From Didymodactylos carnosus (lineage: Eukaryota; Rotifera; Eurotatoria; Philodinida; Philodinidae), in assembly GCA_905250885.1 (NCBI GenBank), contig CAJNOQ010000633.1, forward strand, positions 1-35,560: a stretch of 35,560 bases of DNA, given 5' to 3'. How positions within the stretch are numbered: the first letter of the stretch is position 1; the number at the start of each line of letters is the position of its first letter. The notes beneath the pieces are model-generated. The model did not search any database and was not told the origin of the DNA. It saw nothing but the letters and a program-made list of their open reading frames with translations. Both the position numbers and the translations under genes were made by a program. Of this stretch, positions 20,146-31,823 are shown piece by piece.

Positions 20146-20892
20146 ATAATTACCTGAAAAAAAAGATCATCTGAATTTTTATAAAATTTAAAATCATAAG
20201 TTGACTTCACATAATAGCTTTTCAGTCTGCTGGTAGTTTATCACAATAGAAGTTTTGTTTCTTGTAAGAATAATTCTTTTAATCTCTCGGCTATATTCCT
20301 CGAAGAACGTTCAGTGCTTTAAAAGCCTAGTGCTTCTTAACAGTTTCCAGTGCAATCTCTACGTAAAAGACTGGTATATTGTAAATGTCGATATTTGTGC
20401 GAAATTTCAAGATTTGGAACTATCCTGTTTCATTGGACACTTTTGGTCAATGTCTATCAGATTTTCAAAGCATACCCAGCTGTTTTCTCATTGTGAATGT
20501 GTGTTTTGGCTTCTGATACATAATCAAAGAATCTGAAAAATCCTTGTTCAAGAAATATTTTGGCTGGAATCGGAATGAAAGAAAGAGCGAGCTATGGACT
20601 AAACATTAAAAAAAATTCTCTATGGTACATTGGCTAAATGCTTCCGCCCCCCCTCCATCACGTTGTTTTACTGGAGGTAAGATTTTGAGGTGTTCAACCA
20701 CTTTTAATTCATGATATTGACATTCAACGATGAGATTGACAAACAATTTACTATTGCATTGGATATCAATTGAACATCGTCTAGTATACTAAAATTCTTG
20801 GATAACGTTAAGTGTACAATACATCAGTCGTTAATGGAAGTGAGCTCACTTATAAAGAGCATTAACACTTTTTTCGCGTAGTAAAAACAGTT
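20146..20892. other. Gene-free stretch
   Basis: Nothing is recognised. A short C-rich run (CCGCCCCCCCTCC) stands at about 20645. The open frame at 20255-20536 has no features and is rich in Cys, Phe and Ser. Confidence 0.35.
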
Positions 20893-21129
20893 TTACTTCT
20901 CATCAACAAAATCATCCTTATTGCGCTTTATAAGAAATGCATCTGTCAGACATAAAACTTCCAAGTCACATTGAGCTACTCTATCAATCGTCTGCATCTG
21001 GCTTAAACTAATTTTTTGAAAGTCATACCGAATACTGTTAGGTAACGGCGTTAACAAAATTAAGTTCTCAAATAGCTCAATGTGAAAAAGATCAGTAGAG
21101 GAATGCAGCAAGGGTTTATGAAATTGTCA
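20893..21129 (-). pseudogene. Possible coding fragment, unrecognised
   Basis: The minus-strand frame reads HKPLLHSSTDLFHIELFENL, then LTPLPNSIRYDFQKISLSQM, TIDRVAQCDLEVLCL and KRNKDDFVDEK-stop. It is upstream-bounded by a TGA without an ATG. The composition is protein-like and the frame ends in an acidic tail, so it might be a terminal exon or a gene relic. No domain, neighbouring exon or acceptor was found to support it. Confidence 0.25.
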
Positions 21130-21980
21130 ACAATGTCAAATAAAGTTCGACAACTTTTCTTTCAGATGTATCATTACAGACTGTTAAAATATAATAACTA
21201 AAAATCTGTCTGGTATATTAAAGATTAACAGTCTCATTTAGCAAAATAATGCGTTAGTAACACACATGCAAAATATTCTCATCATTTATTTTTCTTCAAC
21301 ATAAAAGAAATGCTTACTTAAGAAGTTACTAAATTAATTAAAAGTAAAAAAACAATGAAATTGATACGAAAGGTAAATAAAACAGCAAAATACATAAATT
21401 GGAACAATACAGATCTTTTTCTAAACGAAACTGAGAGAAAAAATTGAGCATATCTGTCGATAATATATGTAAACTGTAAGTCAAAAGTTTAAGACAATCT
21501 CTTTTTCTTACTCAAGCACGATATTTAACAGAAAATTAACTTGAGTACCTGAAAAAAGTTTCAACTAGAAGTAGTGCGCGTATGAAAATTTTATAAAAAT
21601 TGCTGAGAGTTTAAACTCAATAAAACCCATATATTTGGAAACCAAGTCTTTAGATTTGATAAACAATGCCGTGGTACAGAACCATCATTCATAGAAAAAC
21701 AAAAACGTTTCTGAGCTCTCATCATGATTCATTACAATGTATTCAGTTTACAAAAGATATCTAACGGTCAAAAGCAACATCGACAGACAAACAACAAAAA
21801 GACGGTCAGATATCTCTCTTAAATTACAGTGTTAAAAAAAAGTTGTGGAGAGCTGACAGATGTCTCATTTTCTCCATACATAATAGTTCTATACGCCTTT
21901 ATTGTTTATAAATGCTTCCTGGTCGAATTTAGAGACTTGATTTTCCAAACATAGAAGTTTTAATGAGTTTAGAGTTTCAT
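21130..21980. other. Gene-free stretch
   Basis: AT-rich sequence without recognisable coding or structural features. Confidence 0.35.
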
Positions 21981-22356
21981 GAGGGAACCTATGGACAAGT
22001 CCAACTCCGATTCCAATGATTTATATGTCGATCGATAGAGCATTGCAAGCTAGTAAAAACCGTAAAAGGATTTAACCCCAGGGCAAGAAAGGTAAATTCT
22101 ATACCTTTGCAAAGAAAGGTCGTGTAAAGCTGGGAGATGTCTCATTTTAATCAGAAATTTGCGGTCTACTATCATACCTCATTAAGAAAAGGTTTTGGTT
22201 CTTTTTTAAAGTTTCTGAAAAACTGGCTTTTCAGAAAATCGGGTCTTCAAGAGCCATGGGGTTAAATCAATTTACGGTTTTTACTAGCTTTCTATGCTCT
22301 ATCGATCGATATATAAATCAGTGGTATCGGAGGTGGACTTGTCCATAGGTTCCCTC
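21981..22356. mobile_element. Foldback element / MITE (376 bp, 100-bp arms)
   Basis: Left arm 21981-22080 and right arm 22257-22356 are reverse complements at close to 90% by eye, beginning GAGGGAACCTATGGACAAGTCC and ending TTTAACCCCA. The interior of about 176 bp is non-coding and includes a TTTCTGAAAAACTGGCTTTTCAGAAAA stem near 22219-22247. The flanks (TCAT on the left, GTCA on the right) give no clear duplication. Confidence 0.8.
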
Positions 22357-24169
22357 GTCACTAATTTCTATGCACACACTAATTCTAGTTAAAAACTCTT
22401 CCAGCTACTTAAATCACTTGTCATATTTCTTCTACATATCGCACTCCAGTAAAAAAATCAATAAAAATAAAGAAGACTACTTTAACCTTTTGGTTTCTAT
22501 TTTGGCGTAGAGGCTCAGACAAACACACGCACGCAAAACAACTAATTGTTCTTCTGCAGAAGAAGAAAAAAAGAAGGAAACAGATAACGACTAAATAAAC
22601 ATAGAAAAAACTATGACAATGAGGCTTTTGGTTTAATTTCTCTAGATATCATGAAAAAATCAAGAAGAAAAACATTCTCTTGAGTTTGAGGAAAAAGCAG
22701 CACAAAATGATGGCCTACTTGAATACACTGTTAACACAGTCATTACTGAGGAAAAAAACAAAAAAGATATTTAATAAGGCACAAATAATTTGAAAAGAAA
22801 TAATTAGTGACTATAAAAAATAATATAGAATGCAAAATTGTCGTCGCAAATGCAAACCGGTAAGAAAACAACAACAACAACAACAAAAAAAAAAAAACGG
22901 GTAAAAAAATAACATGTATTCAATTCAACAAAAAAAAAGAAAGTAAAAGAGTTATCTAGAGTAACTGAAAAGTACTCTGAAGAGTCAATTTCTCAGTTAG
23001 ACATCTCGTAATAAAAATATTTTTGAAAAATCCTAATGAGTCAGAAGAAATCTTAACTAAACTCTAAAATTGAATGATTCTTGAAAAAAGAAATTTTTTC
23101 TCAGTTAGATCAACTTTGATTTTAGTACAAATAAATAGAAGGAAAAATATTCTGTAAGATAGTTATCAAAAAAACGTCTTTTTTTTTGTGATAACTTCAG
23201 ATTTAAGTGAGCAATAGATCAGAATTAGAGGCCAAACATAAATTACACGTGCAATTATTTAAAAATTGCGACCTCAAAAGCTAAAACAATGAACAAGAAA
23301 TAAGGACTGAAATTCTTCTCTTGTTCAGAGTCTAGTATTCTATCTAGAGTTACCTAAGCACTCATGATAATACCGAATTTGTTGGCTTCTTTTATAAAAG
23401 GTAGACTAGTAAATGATTATATTTTCAAAAAGTTTCCGTTTTCTACTAAATTCTTCTAGCGTGAGAGTAGAATAGATGTTGAAGAAAAACATCCTCGCTC
23501 AAAATCGATTTGTTTTCTTTTTGATAGTGGTTTTTTGATTGTGAACTCTTAAGTATTTGTCTCAATCTTGAAAATCTGTTTTGTTACTAGAATTACATAG
23601 AACTCTTAGCATACATCATTTGTTTAAAAACCTAATGCTAATGTACAGATACCAATTAAAAGATTAACGACAACTCTGCGCGATAATTAGTAATTCGAAA
23701 TTTTTTGGACGATGAGACTTCATATCAAAATGTGTTGAGCGATTTAAATGATTCAAATTTTAAATGAACACAACAAGAATAAATAAAACAAGAATAAAAT
23801 AGAGATGTGTGTGTGTGTGTGTGTGTGTAGATATGTTTATAATAAAAGATGAGTATCAAAGAAAAATTGAAGAAAAGATAAAAATTTCTTCTCAACAAAA
23901 ACATTTGACTCGATCAATTTGTTTTTGGAGATTTGATCTCTCTTGATTCTATCAACAACAAAAAATAAACAATTATTTCTGTTATTATACACGTATTTCT
24001 TCAATATTGAAGAAAAACATAAAAAGAAAAAGAAAATAATTTTCTTTTATCATTTATGCAATGTGACATAGAATAAAGAATTTATAAAAGATTCTTTAAA
24101 CAATAAAATATTTTGAAATTTTATCTAATTTGTTAATTAAATAGAAGAAGATGAAAGAAACATTAGAAT
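22357..24169. other. Gene-free, A-rich stretch
   Basis: No gene. A-rich runs (22866-22905), a (TG)n microsatellite at 23806-23828, and many short T/A homopolymers. The last part, toward 24169, lies just past the stop of the minus-strand RRM gene and should contain its 3'UTR. Confidence 0.45.
23806..23828. repeat. (TG)n microsatellite
   Basis: Uninterrupted TG dinucleotide run of 23 bp. Confidence 0.95.
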
Positions 24170-27100
24170 TTAAGCAAATGCTTGCTCCATTTTGATCCAT
24201 AAATTATTTTTTAGCCAATTTGTATTATAATCATCATATAAACCAGGATGAAGAGCGGCTTCGGGAAATATTACATAATCCCAGACAAATAATGACGATG
24301 TTGAACATTTAAATGGAAAAAATGGAGTAGCTGACCAGGTTTGAGATTGGATCACTTTTGGATTAAAATCCTGAAACAAAAAAACAACATCACAATGATC
24401 TCTGTGTTCATTTGTGTGTAAATTTAAACCAATGTCTTCATTGCGATCTTATAAACTTATACAACTTTTTACAGCTCCTGAACATTGATAGAAAAAAAAA
24501 ATTGAAATCCTTGTAAGAAGAAATCGATCGTAGATTACTCGTTAAAAGCACCAGTTTATTAAATATTTCATTTAAATATAAGCTTTTAGAAAAAATAAAG
24601 AATGTTTCATAAATTCTGACCTTCTCCGTACTTTGACGATCACTGTTTTTCTTTTCAACGCTCAGATATAAATGTTTTTTTCAAAACATGCACTGTCAAA
24701 TTTTCTACAAAATATGTGCTAAGTGTTTTTATTTCAAAACAGAAAAGTGAAAGATTCAACACCGCCAACTTTCCAACTAAGAAAACAGTTTTTTGATTTT
24801 TATTCTTTAATTTTTTAAGACATGCAAAAATTAAGCTCGTCATTTCGCAGCGCTTGAAAAACTCTATCTTCCAGTTATAATTAAAATTCTTCTAGAGCAC
24901 AACTAGTTACATAAGAATTTTTTTGCTTTTAGTCGTTTTGTCAGAAATCATCGTTTTAGCGTAGCAGTTAGAAAGTTGGTGGTCCCGAAGTTTGTCAGTA
25001 TTTTTCATAACAATCTTTCACTTTTCTGTTCTAGAACAATTTTTTTTATTTTAAAGGACTCAGACTAGAATTTGAATTTTTGTATTTCGAGTCCGATCTA
25101 TTCAACTTTTAACACAAATAAACAGAGAAAAATGAAAAACGAAATAACAACATCTTCTGTTTTGCAAGCAATTGAAAATTTTGTTCGGGAGACAGACATG
25201 CAAAGTAACTTTATTTTCGACAAATCAAATATCTAACTCGATCTCAGTAAATTAAAAAAGAGAAATAAACCACCATCGTCAAAAAAGAATCTAAAAGATT
25301 ATCGGACTCGGTCCTTAATGTTAAGGTCTGACCCATGCCTGCTTAGCACACATTTTATAGCGAATTTGACGATGCATCTTTTGAAGAAAAATAACCTATG
25401 TCTGAGCGTTGAAATGAAAAATAGTTATCGTCAAAATACGGAAAGGCTCAGAAATTATGAAACATCCTTTAAACGATTATAAACGAAATATTATAAACTA
25501 TATTGAAAAATAGCGCATAGAAAGATCCTGTTAGTTGAACAATTACTTTTGTAGTCTGTTTTATGATCAAACATGTGTAAATATCATTAATTTTAAACAG
25601 ATAGTCACAGTTTTACAATTCACACAGAGAAAACACAAATCAGAGATATCGGTTAGACTACGATCGTGTGTTTTATTTTTTCGAAATCATAACTTTTTTT
25701 GATTCAATGAAACCATTCGTTATTCTATAATAGAATATTACAAAACAAGTGAAATAAAATACTAATCTTAAAGCACTAAAAAGTAACAAAAATAATCCAT
25801 CATTCTTAAATTCAATTTTATTTATTTTCTATTACCTGTGATGTATTCCATGATAATTGTAATGAACTATTTTGAGATATATCCAATATCTGATTATCAT
25901 TTCTTATTTTTTCTTCAGTTTGTTGATTTTTAACAGCATCAACAATTGCTGGATCATAATGATCACTTTCGACAGGATGAGAACATAATTTTTTATGTTC
26001 AACAGCATGTATCCAATCAAATTGTTCATAATGTTGAACTGAACTTTCGTGTGTCAATGATATATTGTGAATAGAAGATTTTTGTACATTAGAATAACAG
26101 TTACCTAGAAATAGTATAAAAATAAAAATTGATAGTTAAGCAATAGACTAAAATGGTTAAAAAGCGTGTACAGAGTAGGATAAACTAGTTTTACCCATTT
26201 CATTTGAATTTCTTAAATCATTTTGGATTTGTTGTTCATGACTATCTGTACTCAACGTTGATAAGGATGACGGTGTCCGTGATATTGGAATTTGTTGAGA
26301 TACACGATGATTTAATGACGTTTGTTCTTCACCAAAGACAAATTTTGTTGTTTTTGAAATATGATTGAAACCTGGTGGCGTCACTAATGATTCTTGCGAA
26401 TATGATAAAGGCTGAAATACTGATAATGGATGATTTTTATTATGAAACGTTGGTGTTCGAACACGATTGTGTAATAGAGCAGGATTAAAATTAGATATTT
26501 GTCGTTGATTAGGATAAGAAAGTGAATGATTATTTGTTCGTTGGGTTGGAGATTGTGGTGAATAGCGACCTTAAATGAAAGAAGTGAGAATATCAATTTA
26601 ACGGTAGAAACAGTATTTTCTCGTTAAAAAAGCGTTGACGTATGATTTACAGTGCAAATATATTCAGTGATCTATTTTCAATACAAAGCACTAAAAAAAT
26701 TTTTGGACTTTCCGGCAAAGTCTTTGACGTTTTTTCACAGGCAACTTTCTACCAAAAATTTCCAAAAACTTTTTTTCGCCAGCCACTTTCTGCAAAGCAA
26801 AATTTTTAGCCTTTCCCATCTCGAAGAACAATCAGAAACTCCGGTCTGCTGATGGAAATTTTTAATTAGCAGTTCTGAATATCTGCTCAATGAACACATT
26901 TTAACTACTTTTAAGTTATTCATACAGTGTACTAACAAAATTTCTAACTATTGTTAGATGCCAATAATGGAAAAATAGAGTGGTATTATTCTTCCAGTGT
27001 TTTGGCATGACTGGATAGAGCTCATCGAGCTGAGTAAGAAAAAGTGGTTTTTAATTATTTTAAAAATCTTTTGACAAAAAAAAAATTGAAAAAACTTGAA

Positions 27101-28269
27101 GAGTCTAAAATTTCGGAAAACCCCTGAAATAAGTTTTATTCTGTCAAACCTTATATCAAGGGTTTCACGAAATTTTAGAAAACCCTTTAGTTTTAAAGTC
27201 TTTCTTGTACTTCTAACTTTTTGAAAGTGTCACTGAGAAAAATTCATTTTTTCTAAATCAGAAGCATAAAAATTGAAATTCGGCCCGTTATCATCAATTT
27301 TTTCTATCGAGACTACTCTATGCAATAGAAATATCATATTTGATCAAGCATCATTCTCACACTCAGTTTTTAATGCTGAATCTGAAAAAGATATTTTCAA
27401 AAAGTTAGACGCACCAGAAAGAAAAAAATTTGAATGGTTTTCCGAAATTTTACACTCCTCGAATTTTTTCAAAATTAAAAACTATCTTTTCTTACTCAAC
27501 TCGATGAGCTCTATTCAGTCATGTCAAAAAAATGGGGAAAAAAATGTTGCTCCATTTTTGCATTACTGGCACCTTAGATGACTGCCTACCATTTTGAGGT
27601 CTACCAACGAACGCATTATCTTCTCTTATTTGTTGCTGTTGTAATAGAAGGCTGTCGGAAGATGGTCGTCTTTTTCTATCGTTTTGGTGTTCAAATATGG
27701 GTGATGACATGTTTGATGAAGACGAAGACGATGAGGAGGACGAATGTTTTCGTACATGTTGTATCGGGTAGGATATTGGAATCGATCGATGTTTCAAATG
27801 GGAGTTTCCACTATTTTTTGCATATTCAACTTTTAATATTTGACCATTGAATAGATAACCGTTTGTTTTCTCCAGTGCATATATAGCTTGTTCCATCGTT
27901 TCAAACCGAATAAATCCGTAATTATCACGAATTTTAACACATTCTAATAGTTTACCAAACTTAGAATAAAATTCTAACAAAAGTTGGGGAGTAATTTTTG
28001 CTGTTAAATTACCCAAATATAATTTAGTTGATGGAACAAGCTTAGAATTTATCATAGTAGTAGTACGGTCAAAGACTGAGTTGAAAGGTGTTGAATAATC
28101 CAACTGAAACAGATCAACACATTTAAGTGATATAATGATATTGAGAAATAACGACAACTACCTGTGAATTTTGGACTGTTTTCAACATTTTTAATTGATC
28201 AATACTTAAGTTCTGCTGCTGCTGCTGCTGTTGATGACTAACAATACTCTCAAAATTTCTGTCTCTCAT
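24170..28269 (-). CDS. Single-RRM RNA-binding protein with long low-complexity C-terminus
   Basis: Five exons on the minus strand (28269-28162, 28103-27590, 26569-26195, 26104-25836, 24370-24170) join in phase to give 488 residues. The N-terminus has seven Gln (CAA/CAG). One RRM lies at about 62-132, with RNP2 LYLGNL (64-69) and RNP1 DNYGFIRF (96-103) keeping the two RNA-stacking aromatics. A run of about ten Ser follows (157 on), then a basic RKRRPSS patch that may be a nuclear signal, QQQQ, and a Gln/Asn/Ser/Pro-rich tail. The last exon has an aromatic segment (WSATPFFPFKC, VWDYVIFPE) and ends KMEQAFA. The RRM is of the general lark/RBM4 type in spacing (KLYLGNL, NGYLFNG), but no second RRM or CCHC knuckle is present, so I give no orthologue. 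It probably binds RNA in splicing, stability or translation. The start is the first ATG after an acceptor-like TATTTTTTAG at 28317-28326. Confidence 0.88.
24371..25835 (-). other. RRM gene intron 4 (1465 bp)
   Basis: GT-AG intron in phase 0: CATCACAG|GTAATA to TTTGTTTCAG|GAT. It is much longer than the other introns because a foldback element of about 885 bp sits inside it. Confidence 0.8.
24594..25478. mobile_element. Foldback element inside RRM intron 4
   Basis: The outer arms, about 24594-24731 and 25344-25478, are reverse complements at roughly 80% by eye (for example GATGTTTCATAA, TTTCAACGCTCAGA, TGTGCTAAG). Inner arms 24739-24756 and 25012-25029 match perfectly (ACAGAAAAGTGAAAGATT), and a CCAACTTTC(C/T)AACT pair lies just inside them. 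The nested symmetry suggests one foldback element inserted in or grown around another. Non-coding. Confidence 0.65.
26105..26194 (-). other. RRM gene intron 3
   Basis: 90-bp GT-AG intron in phase 1: GAAATGG|GTAAAA to ACTATTTCTAG|GT. Joining gives SNEMG-NCYSNVQK. Confidence 0.85.
26570..27589 (-). other. RRM gene intron 2 (1020 bp)
   Basis: GT-AG intron in phase 1: AAAATG|GTAGGC to TTCATTTAAG|GT. Joining gives PQNG-RYSPQSPTQR. A foldback element (27001-27527) occupies about half of it. The region at about 26700-26800 has two GCCA/GGCAACTTTCT-like words about 55 bp apart. Confidence 0.8.
27001..27527. mobile_element. Foldback element inside RRM intron 2
   Basis: The left arm (27001-27123) begins GGCATGACTGGATAGAGCTC and mirrors the right arm (27436-27527) ending GAGCTCTATTCAGTCATGTC. 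The first 45 bp of each arm match at over 90% by eye. Further in, an AT-rich indel separates them from a second matching block, AAAATTTCGGAAAACC. The interior is non-coding. Confidence 0.75.
28104..28161 (-). other. RRM gene intron 1
   Basis: 58-bp GT-AG intron in phase 0. The donor is TTCACAG|GTAGTT and the acceptor GATCTGTTTCAG|TTG. It is typical of the very short introns in this window. Confidence 0.85.
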
Positions 28270-29829
28270 TATGATGATTAAATTATTATAGACACCGTTA
28301 TCCGTAATAAGTAGATCTAAAAAATACTGAGAATGTAGCCACACACTTCAAGTTAATAACAATAATAGAGTGTATATAGATTGTTGAGATCATGTGAACG
28401 ATATATGCTCACTTTTATCTACGTCGTTTTTCCTATTCTGGTTAGGTTCGAATCATTAGAAAAACCAGTCATATCCGTTAATTCAGATGATGCTAGTGCT
28501 GAAATTAAACCTCTGAGTCGAACAGAGGATTCGGTTAGGAGGAGATCGCCTTGCTGGAAAATTTTTTTTGCTTTCAATAGTTGGTGAGCAGAAAAAAAGG
28601 GCATCATAAATATTGTTAAATTTTAATCACTGTCAGCGAACTTGAACCGATACTCTTCATTTATCAGTTTTAGTTTTTTCATAAACTACTCTATATTACC
28701 TTCAAGAATTCTGCAGAAAATTGATAGCCACGGCTAACAATAGACCAAAACTTCGTTTTATCCTATAAAAAGATTGTGTTTATTGACAAAAGAAATTGTT
28801 AAAGTAGTGTTCTAGCTGGAAATCTCTCGCCGTCTGATTTTTCCAAAATATTCCACCATATAAATCTGAACACTAATTAAACTTTAAAGAAAAATGCTCT
28901 GATGTTCAGGAAGTCGTTTTATCAATATTTTTAAGTAGTCTCGAAGTTTAATTTAGGCATGTCCTTGGCTTGAGTATCGGTACAAAAAACCTAAGCAGCA
29001 ATTTCTTGACTTAACTATTGGTTTTTCATTGGCAGCAATGCTCAACATAAGCATAGGTTTAAGCGAAGTAGCTACTAGTTAAGATCGACAGATTAAGTTC
29101 AACAGCTCCTTAAGTGCCATGGAAACTTAGGGAAATTGATAAAACGACCTCCAGACTTTGAGGGTTGTATCAATATAAAACATCATAGTATGATGTTTTA
29201 TATCGACACGCCAAAAGAAACATTTTCTGTTGTCGCATGAGTCATAACTTTCATTATCAATCAGTTTTTTAAATGCGAACATCTTGATGTATAAAAGAAA
29301 AAAGAAGTTTTATGTAAGAGTAAGACTTTTTCACTTCCACTGCAAATACTTATGATGGTCGCAGTCTGTACGTTGCAATCGATTATTATTACGATTGCAT
29401 AATTCTATATATTTTTCTTAATTTTGACAGGCAACCATTGATGGGGGTGATAAGGTTGACCAATTAAAAGAGCATAGAGTACCTTGAAATAATCTTCCAT
29501 CTTCGACAACCATCACGTTCGGAATTTAGAAAACCCAGCACGTAACTGACTTAAAATAAAAGTAAATTAGACGAACACCTTTTTTTGATATCCATCACTC
29601 TTCGCAACTGCGTAAAGTGCGACATCACCTGCACATAGTTTACAGTTTCTCAACAAACGCACATTTCACACTACTTTTACTCTTCATCTATTCGAGAGAT
29701 CACTAGATAAAGTTAAAAATTTTAAAGAAATTTAAAATGAAAAATATAACGCTATACCCTAATTCATTTGCATGTGGGATATAATAATAAGAACTTCTCA
29801 GTTGTGTGATGGAACCGAAATTTTTCTTT
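28270..29829. other. Gene-free stretch upstream of the RRM gene
   Basis: It should contain the RRM gene's promoter on the minus strand. The only structural feature I can point to is the hairpin at 29173-29203. A frame at 28381-28587 is without features. Confidence 0.35.
29173..29203. repeat. Perfect 14-bp hairpin
   Basis: ATATAAAACATCAT and its exact complement are separated by three bases (AGT). With two mismatches the stem extends to 20 bp per arm (29167-29209). There is no T-run that would suggest a terminator, and a role is unknown. Confidence 0.8.
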
Positions 29830-29970
29830 TTTCAGTACTTTGTGAAATCAAAAGTACTTGTTAATTAAAAGTACAAGTACTGTTACACAGTACTTCGTGG
29901 TGGAAGAATCCGATATTGCAATCTTGTAGAAATACTTGCAAGTACTTGGCACAAGTACCGTCACAATGAG
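29830..29970. repeat. AAGTACTTG-rich patch
   Basis: Five or more AGTACTT/AAGTACAAGTACT words occur in 130 bp. They are related to the larger element at 31069-31540 and are probably a truncated copy of it. Confidence 0.55.
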
Positions 29971-31068
29971 GCTCTTTAAGCCATTACATCTCAGCTCACA
30001 GAGTTGACGATTTGAGCGATCGCAACAGTAAACACCATCAAAGAAGCCGATCGTAATGGAAATTTTGCATGTTAACACGTCCTCGTCGATCCGCAGGTCT
30101 GCTTACATTACATCTTTATATTAGCAAGAGGCAAGTAGTATTATATTTCCTTAAGTAGGTTAGCGCTCCTAAACGTTTATAGATCGATTTACTAGAGATT
30201 ATCGCAATCTATGACGTAGGTGTGTTGTATTTACTTCAGTTTTTACTCTTTGCTCAAGGCAATCGGTGTCAGGAGAATGCTGCGACATCTACAGATCATT
30301 CATCTAGCATATCATTGTTTTCTTTCACAGACAAAAGTGATCTGAGAGCTTTCGAGTGAATATGGTAGGAGGGAAAAAGAAAACTAATATGTATTTAAAA
30401 ATCATATATTTTCCCTTTGCTGTCTTAACTATGGAAACTTTTTCATTGACGATTAGAAGATGGCCGTTACCGGTGGATTTAATTTCCAACTTTCCAGAAT
30501 AAAGTGACTGGAAGGTTAAAGAAAGTTTAGGGATTAAAAGACCATTTTTTCTTCAAGCCGAACTACTGAGTAAAGTAAAATTGTATTTCAGCTTCTCTGT
30601 CCTAACGCTACGGTAGTTTCGTATACAAATCATAGGAACTCATACTACCAGAACTGCAGAATCTACCTGTTTGCTCCGACGATCGTCGGCCGAAAGCTTA
30701 TTGATTTCGGGACGTTTTTTGAAAAACCGGAACTTCTTTTTGCAAATATATTGCAAAAAGAAATTCTGTTTGTAGATGATGTCGGTGAATTATTTGAAAA
30801 ACTTTTTCTGTCGAGGAAAATTTTCCAGTCACAGGCAGATTCTGCCTCTCTGCGTACTACATTCTTATTTAAATGTTCCCTCACTGTTATGAAGAAGAAG
30901 CTCATGATTACTAATTTGTATATATTTCCTCTATAATTCAGTTTTGATTTTCAACACTTCAACTCAAAATCTAATGGAAAGTAACTTTGTTTATGCTGAA
31001 ATAAAAACAGCTTCGAAGGCTGATCTATCATGAAATGCGGTTCCACAACACGTTTCTTTTACAGTATC
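29971..31068. other. Gene-free stretch
   Basis: The complementary open frames at 30663-30905 (minus) and 30751-30936 (plus) have no recognised domain. A near-palindrome, TTTTTGCAAATATATTGCAAAAA, lies at about 30737-30759. Confidence 0.35.
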
Positions 31069-31540
31069 CTAGTGAATGTACTTGGTACAAGTACTTGATT
31101 ACTTGATGAGTACTTGGCAAGTATTCGATCGAGAATTTACCAAGATTCGTTACTTGACTTCCTTCAGCTAAGTACTTAGGCAAGTCAGTCAGCCTTTTCT
31201 TTTGCATTGACCACTTGTATATAAATACCACAATATCAATCGTTATACACTTATGAGCGTATATATTTTTACTCAGTTGAACAAACTTAGTAGCCGTGCA
31301 TATATTTGCTCTACAAAGGTAGAGTATAGCTTCAGAAGGTGTATAAAATACAAAATAAAAATAAACGGAACAAGTACTTGACTGAACTTTTTCAAGTAAA
31401 TTTACTTACATTGTGTCTGCCAAGTACTTATATTTTACTTGTTAAGTACTTTCTCAAATACTTGGAAAAGTCTACAAGTACGGTCCTCATTACTTAACCC
31501 AAGTACTTGCGCAAGTATTTGGTTCAAGTACATTCACTAG
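31069..31540. mobile_element. CAAGTACTTG-rich element with 16-bp terminal inverted repeats (472 bp)
   Basis: CTAGTGAATGTACTTG at 31069-31084 is exactly complementary to 31525-31540. Both subterminal regions are packed with the palindromic word CAAGTACTTG and variants (31079-31200 and 31368-31525), and the middle is AT-rich. AGTAT stands one base outside the left end and directly outside the right end, a possible 5-bp target duplication. Subterminal arrays of a short palindrome are typical of transposase-binding regions in hAT- and Transib-like non-autonomous elements, but the superfamily is not established. Confidence 0.7.
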
Positions 31541-31799
31541 AGTATAGTATTGGGGGCTCAGACTTTAGATTTACTTTTTAGAAAAGGTACCAACTGCCGA
31601 TTTGTCCTCGCAAACTGCACGCTAACTTTTTCAGATATTTTAATGCCCGATTTCGACTAGTATACAAAATCCTACGGATATGCGTTTGAACTAAATGTTT
31701 TTTTTCTCAGCGCAATTTTTCAAAACTGCCACTAAGCTCTACTTAAAGGATACAGTGCATAAATTTATGCATAATTGTATTGAGTATTTATTCAATTTT
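31541..31799. other. Upstream flank of the UBX gene
   Basis: AT-rich sequence, presumably promoter or 5' intron. TTATTCAATTTTAG at 31788-31801 is a splice-acceptor-like site 22 bases before the ATG. Confidence 0.35.
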
Positions 31800-31823
31800 A
31801 GATTTTCTTTCTGTTCTATCTTA

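Noticed and set aside
28450..28462. B-box-like GGTTCGAATCA on the plus strand
   Set aside because: No tRNA fold around it; a chance match.
28381..28607. Complementary open frames upstream of the RRM gene
   Set aside because: Both strands are open over the same stretch, with no domain and no fitting splice sites. Probably chance.
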